The notes beneath the pieces were generated by a model that worked only from the letters and a program-made list of their open reading frames with translations, was not told the origin of the DNA and ran no database searches. Source: Psychrobacter immobilis (GTDB lineage: Bacteria > Pseudomonadota > Gammaproteobacteria > Pseudomonadales > Moraxellaceae). Taken from it: 64,000 nucleotides of DNA. Position numbers and translations under genes: made by a program. The stretch's first letter is position 1. Each line of letters begins with the position of its first letter. Shown piece by piece: positions 58,079-64,000 of the stretch. The DNA lies in the NCBI RefSeq assembly GCF_904846225.1, contig NZ_CAJGZJ010000001.1, forward strand, positions 62,001 to 126,000, read 5' to 3'.

Positions 58079-59341
58079 ATGACTTCTCAAGACGAAAATA
58101 TAGATCTTACGACAAATCATCCTTCCGCTGACGATGTTCCATCTGATAAAACAATCATTAATAATGAGCCAATTGATCTCTCAGGCATCGATATTACCGC
58201 GGCGACGGATACCTCAAAACTCCCACAGCCGATGCTACCGCCATTAAAACAAGCCACTTATAAAGCCCATACAACCGACTTTATTGTTAATGAGATCTTG
58301 CCATTAGAATTTACTGGCGAGGGTGAGCATTTGTGGCTACATATCCAAAAATCCGGCATGAACACCGCCTATCTTGCCAAAATGCTATCAGAGTGGGCCG
58401 ATATTCCATTACGTGATGTGGGTTACTCAGGCCTCAAAGACCGTCATGCGTTGACAACGCAGTGGTTCAGCTTACGAATACCAAAAAAACAATTACCCAC
58501 GTCCGAATTTGCACCGACAGATATCGGAGAGAATGAATCGGTCGTTATCCTCGCCCAGCATTGGCATAATAAAAAGCTCAATCGTGGGACGCACCGCGCC
58601 AATCAATTTATCATTACCTTACGTGACATTCAGTTCGCGACCGTTGATGCCGACTATGCTCAATCGCCTGAGCAGATATTGTCTGCTAAACAAAGCATCG
58701 AGCAGCATTTAAAAAGCATTGGTGCCACTGGCGTACCCAATTATTTTGGCCCACAGCGTTTTGGTCGTCATGGCAATAATATTAGAGAAGCACTGTCATT
58801 GTTTGCGCGTCCAGCGCGCGAGCCGCGACCGCAACCAAAAAAGAGCAAACGCAAGCGCGAGCCTCGTGAGCAAAACACCATGGAGCTGTCTGCCGCTCGT
58901 AGCCTGATATTCAATGAGATATTGGCAGTACGAGTCACTGATCGCAGTTGGAATCAAGGTCTAGCAGGCGAGGTGTTTAATTTAGAAGGGTCAGGATCGA
59001 TATTTACGAGCGAAGCAATAGACGATACTTTACGCGCGCGTCTTGCCAGTGGCGATATTCACCCAACTGGTGTTTTGTGGGGCACGAATAACGATAAGGT
59101 CAGTCTTACAGCGGCAGCTATTGAAAATAACACTGTCCAAGATAATCCGTTATTAACACAACTAGCAATGGGATTAGAGAAGCGTGATATTAAGGCACAA
59201 CGTCGAGCGCTGCGCTTACCTATCGAAGCGTTATCTTGGAAATGGGAGGATGAGCACACCTTGGTATTGAGTTTTACTTTAACAACGGGCAGTTTTGCGA
59301 CCAGCGTATTGGCCAGCTTGGTACAGCAATTGGACTCTTAA
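58079..59341 (+). CDS. truD: tRNA pseudouridine synthase D
   Basis: It makes pseudouridine-13 in tRNA-Glu. Catalytic Asp is in the signature GYSGLKDRHALTTQWFS (about Asp121). VPNYFGPQRFGRHGNNI is the second family motif near residue 220. About 420 residues from the ATG at 58079; E. coli TruD is 349. The excess is an Asp/Thr-rich N-terminal tail of about 50 residues and a strongly basic insert near residues 245-262 (QPKKSKRKREPREQ). The frame opens at 58016, but that leader is not family-like. Confidence 0.93.
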   Translation: MTSQDENIDLTTNHPSADDVPSDKTIINNEPIDLSGIDITAATDTSKLPQPMLPPLKQATYKAHTTDFIVNEILPLEFTGEGEHLWLHIQKSGMNTAYLAKMLSEWADIPLRDVGYSGLKDRHALTTQWFSLRIPKKQLPTSEFAPTDIGENESVVILAQHWHNKKLNRGTHRANQFIITLRDIQFATVDADYAQSPEQILSAKQSIEQHLKSIGATGVPNYFGPQRFGRHGNNIREALSLFARPAREPRPQPKKSKRKREPREQNTMELSAARSLIFNEILAVRVTDRSWNQGLAGEVFNLEGSGSIFTSEAIDDTLRARLASGDIHPTGVLWGTNNDKVSLTAAAIENNTVQDNPLLTQLAMGLEKRDIKAQRRALRLPIEALSWKWEDEHTLVLSFTLTTGSFATSVLASLVQQLDS

Positions 59342-59404
59342 GTGAAGACATCAGAGCAGATGAATAGAGAGTGTGAACATCGGTAATTATTGACCATATC
59401 ACAT

Positions 59405-59577
59405 TAGGGCGTGTCCTCATTTTAAAAATGGTCATAAAAATGAGATAAATTACCGTCAAACGAGGAAAATAGCGCAAATAATATCGAGATATTAATCAAC
59501 TATTTGACAATGTTTGGCAAAATTTAACCATTTTTAGCCCATTTAGATATTATTGCTTGAATTGAGGACACGCCCTA
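59405..59577. repeat. Family A repeat, full-length copy (173 bp)
   Basis: It starts TAGGGCGTGTCCTCATTTTAAAAATGG and ends TTGAATTGAGGACACGCCCTA. It is almost identical to the copy at 35331. The terminal CTA at 59575-59577 is the reverse complement of the stop codon of the diguanylate cyclase gene. Confidence 0.93.
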
Positions 59578-61041
59578 GTTAGCATAAAGTGGCACGATCG
59601 TACTATTTTCTGATGTGGACATCTCGTTGGCGCTCACAACTTGATTACGACCACGGGCCTTAGCTTCATATAAAGCCTTATCTGCCGTACAGATTAAACG
59701 CTGACAGATATCATGAGGAAGCAGCGGTGTAGAGACTTGTTTCTTAATCTGACCACTCATTCGTTTACTGATACGTGACTTAATTCGCCTTTCCTGCATG
59801 GGCTGATGCTTTGTTTCTTTTTGGATCAGCGCTTCGTGCGCCTTTCTAATTCTGGTGCGCTCGTCATGAGTCAGCGTATATAGACCCACACTGGTGGTCA
59901 CATTAAAGGTTATATTATGATCGAGCGTTATGACGTGATCTGCAATGCTTAGCCGCAGTTGCTCAGCAATGATCATAGCGCTATCGTGTTTTGTATTTGG
60001 CAACACAATCAAAAACTCTTCGCCACCGTACCGACTAACAATCGTTTCATCAGCTAAAGACTGCAATAGCGTCTGTGACACCTCCATCAAAACTCGATCA
60101 CCAATCTCATGACCATATTTGTCATTGATTTCTTTAAACCAATCTAAGTCCAATAAAATCACACTAAAGTCTTGATAATCTTTTAATGCCATCAATGCGT
60201 CTTGCATTTGCGTCAGGCCATAGCGGCGACTTTTGAGCTGGGTCAGATCATCTTGATTGGCCTGTTGTAGTATCTCTTTTTTGCTGTCATCTAGTATCAA
60301 TAACAAAGTACGAAAGGTATAAATGATAAAAATCGCTTTTGGCAATGCCATATAAATATGGGTGGCACGCCAAAAAAACGCTGACGAAAAACGCAATTGA
60401 CTCAAGCCGTCCCAGCTTAGCGTATTATTTTGAAAAATAGGCGCATAGATAGCACTCTCAATCGCTGTCATTTCACTATAGGTGAGATAACTATAGGTGG
60501 CTAAAGGAAAAGAAGTAATCGTCATTTGGCGCAAATTGGGCAACGTAAAGCCAAAATAAGGCATCACAGTTACCAATAAAATCAACACAATATGCCCTAA
60601 AAAAGCGATCCATACATAGTGACGTCGTATGAGCATCATCGCTAACATCGCCCCACCAACTAGCGAAATGCCAGACACCAAACTACTATGTCCCATGAGC
60701 AAAATGACCACGGCAATATAAATACTGTAGACCGCTACTAAAATTGCCTGCCATTTATGTAGCGATTCATTGTTTTTTCTAAGAGGCGATGATTCGCTTG
60801 CCATCCAAAAGCAGAATGCCCCCATTAATGTCACACCAATCCACAAAGGATAAAACAAATCCATATCGACGTAGAGGGCATAAATATCTTGGCGCCACCA
60901 AACAAACAAACACCATAGCCAATGCGATGAGACTTCCATCAAAAAAAACAATGCCAGTAGCGATGCCCTATCAGCAGCTTGCCACTCAAAAATCACTTGC
61001 GAGAGTTTTTTGTAGCCTAGATGAGATATCGATAAAGCCAT
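59575..61041 (-). CDS. Membrane-anchored diguanylate cyclase (GGDEF)
   Basis: About six to seven hydrophobic segments occupy residues 20-250. A GGDEF domain follows from about residue 265 (DDLTQLKSRRYGLTQMQDAL). The catalytic motif is SRYGGEEFLIVLPN near residue 342, and the domain ends in ADKALYEAKARGRNQVV. GGEEF is active-type. The upstream RxxD inhibitory-site motif is absent (ADET is at that position). A basic insert of about 45 residues precedes the terminal ADKAL block. The TAG stop is inside a family A repeat. The gene stands alone. Confidence 0.9.
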   Translation of the reverse strand: MALSISHLGYKKLSQVIFEWQAADRASLLALFFLMEVSSHWLWCLFVWWRQDIYALYVDMDLFYPLWIGVTLMGAFCFWMASESSPLRKNNESLHKWQAILVAVYSIYIAVVILLMGHSSLVSGISLVGGAMLAMMLIRRHYVWIAFLGHIVLILLVTVMPYFGFTLPNLRQMTITSFPLATYSYLTYSEMTAIESAIYAPIFQNNTLSWDGLSQLRFSSAFFWRATHIYMALPKAIFIIYTFRTLLLILDDSKKEILQQANQDDLTQLKSRRYGLTQMQDALMALKDYQDFSVILLDLDWFKEINDKYGHEIGDRVLMEVSQTLLQSLADETIVSRYGGEEFLIVLPNTKHDSAMIIAEQLRLSIADHVITLDHNITFNVTTSVGLYTLTHDERTRIRKAHEALIQKETKHQPMQERRIKSRISKRMSGQIKKQVSTPLLPHDICQRLICTADKALYEAKARGRNQVVSANEMSTSENSTIVPLYAN

Positions 61042-61150
61042 AACGAGATACCGCAGATAGTGAAATTGATTGAGCTAAAGATAGAGTAATAGATCATAGT
61101 GGACCTAAATTTACTCATTTAACAGTCATAATTTTGCGGTAGATTTTGAT

Positions 61151-62032
61151 TTAAGATAACGTCGCAAAAGACTGCCAAACCCCTTGCTGCTCAGGAGTTA
61201 ATGTCGGTACATCACCAATGCGCCGCCACGGCATATTGCTGCCATGAAAATCACTACCTATCGATGTCACCAGCTGATGCTCGGCAATACTACGATCGAC
61301 CATTTTACGAGTACTAAGTGGTTCACTATCCGCAGGCAGCTCGCAGGCATCACCGCCAAGCTGAGCAAACTCTTCTATGAGCTTACGCACTCTCGTCGCT
61401 GAGAGCTGATAACGCGTTGGGTGCGCCAATACCGCCTTGCCACCGCAAGCATGTATCAGATCGATACCATGTTGCATCGTCAGCGCCTCGATAGCCACAT
61501 AAGCAGGCTTATTGTCAGCCAAATACTTATCAAACGCCTTTTGGACTGTCTTTACTTCCCCGCGCTCAAATAATACTTGCCCAATATGGGCACGCCCGAC
61601 CGCTTGTGGGTTACCGCCTGCTTTATCTAGAACTGCTTGCCATAACTCATCATAGTTAATGTCTAACAGCTCACTGAGCTTTTCGGCAATTCGCTGCCCA
61701 CGAGACGCGCGACTGTCTTGCAACTGTTGGAGTGTTTGATGCATTTTTTCACGATCGGTAAAATCCAGCCCAAGCACATGTATGATTTTATTGGTGGATT
61801 TATTTTTGCCATAACCGCCACTTAGCGTATGCTCACAGCTGATTTCGACCCCGTTAATCAACTGCATATTGCAGGATTCGGCAACCACTCTCGCCTCATC
61901 AATCCCTGCCAGCGTATCATGATCTGTCAATGCCAATACATTAACGCCAGCCGCATGGGCACGCTGTACCACTTCCGTTGGTGCATAGGTACCATCAGAG
62001 CAAGTACTATGACAATGTAGATCAATTTTCAT
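61151..62032 (-). CDS. rnm: PHP-domain 5'-3' exoribonuclease / phosphatase, Rnm-like
   Basis: Starts MKIDLHCHSTCSDGTYAPTE. The metal motifs are DLHCHS, LTDHDT, ISCEHT and SDFHG, all of the PHP superfamily. The 293-residue length fits E. coli Rnm (YciV, RNase AM), which trims 5' ends of rRNA and hydrolyses 3',5'-bisphosphates. It is divergent from yciB, as part of the region with yciB-yciI. The exact substrate in this organism is inferred. Confidence 0.88.
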   Translation of the reverse strand: MKIDLHCHSTCSDGTYAPTEVVQRAHAAGVNVLALTDHDTLAGIDEARVVAESCNMQLINGVEISCEHTLSGGYGKNKSTNKIIHVLGLDFTDREKMHQTLQQLQDSRASRGQRIAEKLSELLDINYDELWQAVLDKAGGNPQAVGRAHIGQVLFERGEVKTVQKAFDKYLADNKPAYVAIEALTMQHGIDLIHACGGKAVLAHPTRYQLSATRVRKLIEEFAQLGGDACELPADSEPLSTRKMVDRSIAEHQLVTSIGSDFHGSNMPWRRIGDVPTLTPEQQGVWQSFATLS

Positions 62033-62222
62033 AAAGTTGGCCTTAAGGTTTTGGAGGTGTTATCCATTTGAATGTGTTAATCGATATCAATATTTTATCA
62101 GTAAAACGCGTTGAAAACGTCCAAGGCATGTCATATAAGACGATTATCTTGTTGATTGCTTTTTTTTGGCGCAGTAGACGTGTAAACTACCCCATACGTT
62201 TTTGTTGGACATGCCACACGCT

Positions 62223-62774
62223 ATGAAAGCCCTATTAGATTTTATACCCTTAATTGCTTTTTTTATTGTCGCCCGTACCCAAGGTATTTTGGCGGCAGCA
62301 GGTGCTTTACTGATTGCCACGATTGCTGTCTATACTATTCATTTTGTGCGTCAAAAAGGCAAATTTGATAAGCAGCAATGGGTTGTCTTGCTATTAACCA
62401 TTTTGTTTTGCGGTGGTACATTAATCTTGCGCGATGATATCTATCTGCGCTGGAAGTCACCTATTATCAATGGTATATTTGCGTTGACACTTTTGGTCAG
62501 TGCCGCTATTAATAAGCCACTGATGCAGCTTGCGATGAAAGAAGTATTTACGCTTACCTTAAGCGGCTGGAAAAAGCTAACCGTTGTTTGGGCGCTATTC
62601 TTTGCCTTGATGGCTGTCTTACATTATATCACAGCGTTTATGATGTCAGATGAGGCGTGGATTAACTTTAAAACCTACGGCTGGATTCCGATTATGCTGG
62701 TGTTCATTGTCGTCCAATTTTTAGTATTAAAAAAGTATATCAATCCGGCGTTGACAGATAAAACCGTCAAGTAA
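62223..62774 (+). CDS. yciB: Inner membrane protein YciB (septation protein A)
   Basis: 183 residues from the ATG at 62223; five hydrophobic segments. KALLDFIPLIAFFIV at the start and LRWKSPIINGIFALTLL and TSALS-like sections match YciB/IspZ. It is implicated in membrane integrity and cell envelope synthesis in E. coli. The frame opens at a TTG at 62202, which is not favoured. yciI follows, as in many gammaproteobacteria. Confidence 0.9.
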   Translation: MKALLDFIPLIAFFIVARTQGILAAAGALLIATIAVYTIHFVRQKGKFDKQQWVVLLLTILFCGGTLILRDDIYLRWKSPIINGIFALTLLVSAAINKPLMQLAMKEVFTLTLSGWKKLTVVWALFFALMAVLHYITAFMMSDEAWINFKTYGWIPIMLVFIVVQFLVLKKYINPALTDKTVK

Positions 62775-62900
62775 TCTTTATTATCTTATAATAACAAGCG
62801 ATGTCTAAATTCTAATAGTGACAATCATTAATCAATAACGTTGATTATAAGTACGGTTAGAGGCAATAGCGCTTTATTTACTATTTATTGAGGAAGCATC

Positions 62901-63254
62901 ATGTCCTTATTTGTCATTATCGGTCACGACGTTGCTGATAGCAGCGCACAGCGGCAGATAACACGCACTGAACATGTGGAACGTTTGCACGCATTAAGTC
63001 GCGAACAGCGATTAATCATTGCAGGTCCGACACCCATTGAACACGGTAAAAGCGAGATGTCAGGCAGTGTTATTATTGCTGATTTTGATTCTCTCGATGC
63101 GGCACAAGAATGGGTAAACGCTGAACCTTATTTACGTGACGGTGTGTACAGTCATGTGGATATCAGGCCATTTGTGCAAACATTACCAGCACCTAATGAC
63201 CTACTTGAAAGTAAATCTGAAAATAAGCCGTCAGAAAAGGTAACCACATTGTGA
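62901..63254 (+). CDS. yciI: YciI-family protein
   Basis: A ferredoxin-like small protein: FVIIGHDVADSSAQRQITRTEHVERLHAL and FDSLDAAQEWVNAEPYLRDGVYSHVDIRPF. The conserved His-Asp pair of the YciI group is present. The C terminus is extended by about 20 residues. It overlaps the next gene by 4 bases (GTGA), so the two are translationally coupled. Biochemical role unclear. Confidence 0.9.
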   Translation: MSLFVIIGHDVADSSAQRQITRTEHVERLHALSREQRLIIAGPTPIEHGKSEMSGSVIIADFDSLDAAQEWVNAEPYLRDGVYSHVDIRPFVQTLPAPNDLLESKSENKPSEKVTTL

Positions 63255-63688
63255 GTCAGTGGTTATTTTCACTAAATAGTCATGCCTATAAAACGGGCCT
63301 AGCGGGCATTATGTTATTGACGGCGGCATCGTTGCATGCTGCTCCAACAACCCCCAATACGATTGGTAGTGGCACGCCTTCATTGACGGCGGCAGCAGAA
63401 CCAGAAGCGACAGCGACGCCCACGCCTGCCACCCCAAACGCGAACAATACTTTATTAGCCGCACAATTACAGCCCTCTAGCAAAGCACTATCTGATGCCA
63501 ATCAAGCGTTATTAAGTCGTAACGCGCAGCTTCAGCGCCAAGTGAACGACTTACAGACCCAAACGAACGTTTTGGTCTATGAGAGTAAAGGTCAGTTGTT
63601 TTTGTATGGTGCCTTTACGGTCTTAATCAGCCTATTGGTCGGTATTTTTATCTCTTGGCTGGTGTTTGTACGCCGTGACCGTTGGTAG
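63251..63688 (+). CDS. Uncharacterised envelope protein with coiled coil and C-terminal membrane segment
   Basis: 145 residues from GTG. A signal peptide ends near SLHA (residue 30). A Pro/Thr/Ala-rich linker (residues 31-70) leads to a coiled coil at about residues 75-110 (ANQALLSRNAQLQRQVNDLQ) and a membrane segment LFLYGAFTVLISLLVGIFISWLVFV near the end. A tail of RRDRW suggests an inner-membrane C-terminal anchor with the coil in the periplasm. A gene of this type often sits between yciI and mnmC in related bacteria; no function is known to me. Confidence 0.65.
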   Translation: MSQWLFSLNSHAYKTGLAGIMLLTAASLHAAPTTPNTIGSGTPSLTAAAEPEATATPTPATPNANNTLLAAQLQPSSKALSDANQALLSRNAQLQRQVNDLQTQTNVLVYESKGQLFLYGAFTVLISLLVGIFISWLVFVRRDRW

Positions 63689-63754
63689 TATTGACAACCT
63701 TTATGAGAGCCAATTTTTCTTGTTCAAGTCATCAATACTCCTAAGAAACGCTCT

Positions 63755-64000
63755 ATGCCCACTAGCCAAACAAATCCACCATTAACCACTATTACGCCTG
63801 CTAATATTGACTGGCAAATGGATGATACCGGCAATATGGTGCCTGTATCAGGTGAGTTTGGCGATGTTTACTTCTCGCATGCAAATGGTCTAGCAGAATC
63901 GCGTCATGTTTTTTTAGCACACAACCAACTGCCAGAGCGCCTAGCACAGCTTACACCGAAGCAGTGCTTTACCATTGCTGAACTGGGTTTTGGTACGGGG
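63755..64000 (+). CDS. mnmC: tRNA mnm5s2U biosynthesis bifunctional protein MnmC (5' part, runs off the window)
   Basis: The visible 82 residues start [13 protein letters not shown] and contain [23 protein letters not shown] and [11 protein letters not shown]. The latter is motif I of the N-terminal methyltransferase domain. The C-terminal FAD-dependent oxidase domain would lie beyond 64000. MnmC completes 5-methylaminomethyl-2-thiouridine at the tRNA wobble base. The frame is open to the end. Confidence 0.85.
   Translation, partial: MPTSQTNPPLTTITPANIDWQMDDTGNMVPVSGEFGDVYFSHANGLAESRHVFLAHNQLPERLAQLTPKQCFTIAELGFGTG

Overview
The window looks like chromosomal DNA of a moderately AT-rich gammaproteobacterium of the family Moraxellaceae, most likely Psychrobacter. 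This rests on the gene set and its linkages: hutHGI, an ssb / yajR-type transporter / uvrA cluster, a detached gspN-gspC-gspD cluster, a FimX-type protein, and rnm-yciB-yciI-mnmC. It also rests on protein style and on many short dispersed repeats. It was inferred by reading, without any database search. No rRNA, tRNA, CRISPR array, prophage or intact insertion sequence was seen.

Layout. 1-4.2 kb: histidine degradation (hutH, hutG, hutI) on the + strand. 4.2-7.5 kb: a repeat-filled gap, NADP-type glutamate dehydrogenase on the - strand and a small methyltransferase. 7.5-14.4 kb: a - strand block coding a three-subunit molybdenum aldehyde/xanthine-type dehydrogenase (PaoABC-like), followed by XdhC and MocA-like maturation proteins and a GNAT acetyltransferase. 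14.6-18.9 kb: a FrnE/DsbA-like protein, class III alcohol dehydrogenase with a divergent LysR regulator, a DUF302 lipoprotein and a DUF4031 protein. 18.9-23.9 kb: a MoxR / DUF58 / transglutaminase operon and a cytochrome c lipoprotein. 24-28.3 kb: a FimX-like REC-PAS-GGDEF-EAL protein and a 606-residue neighbour. 28.9-34.8 kb: EpmB and divergent EF-P, a soluble hybrid histidine kinase, TcdA and TatD. 35.5-40.3 kb: type II secretion gspN-C-D and an H-NS-like protein. 40.5-48.2 kb: an unknown protein, Ssb, a DUF3833 lipoprotein, a YajR-like transporter and UvrA. 48.3-55.9 kb: accessory small genes (two unknown soluble proteins, a LysE exporter, an M48 protease, DUF503, a YjjP/YjjB exporter, small lipoproteins, GNAT). 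56.2-64 kb: a Rieske/AIF-type oxidoreductase, TruD, a membrane diguanylate cyclase, Rnm, YciB, YciI, an unknown envelope protein and the start of mnmC.

The most distinctive non-genic feature is a set of non-coding mobile repeats. Family A has four copies that are each 173 bp once a later insertion is removed; the ends are TA-GGGCGTGTCCTCA, and there are also 62-69 bp internal-deletion forms. Family B is about 142 bp, with TAGTCGATCC-like ends and a strong central hairpin. Family C is a 281 bp element. One B copy sits inside an A copy and is bounded by a duplicated TA, which gives direct evidence for transposition. Some repeat ends provide the stop codons of neighbouring genes. In-frame tandem repeats have also expanded loops or tails in hutG, the mocA-like gene and xdhC.

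Functional links. The hut genes feed glutamate metabolism next to gdhA. XdhC and MocA-like proteins are the expected maturation partners of the adjacent molybdoenzyme. EpmB modifies EF-P from the adjacent divergent gene. FimX and its neighbour probably form a c-di-GMP / type IV pilus module. The clearest candidates for undescribed biology are the repeat families, the FimX neighbour and the two unknown soluble proteins at 48.3-49.3 kb.
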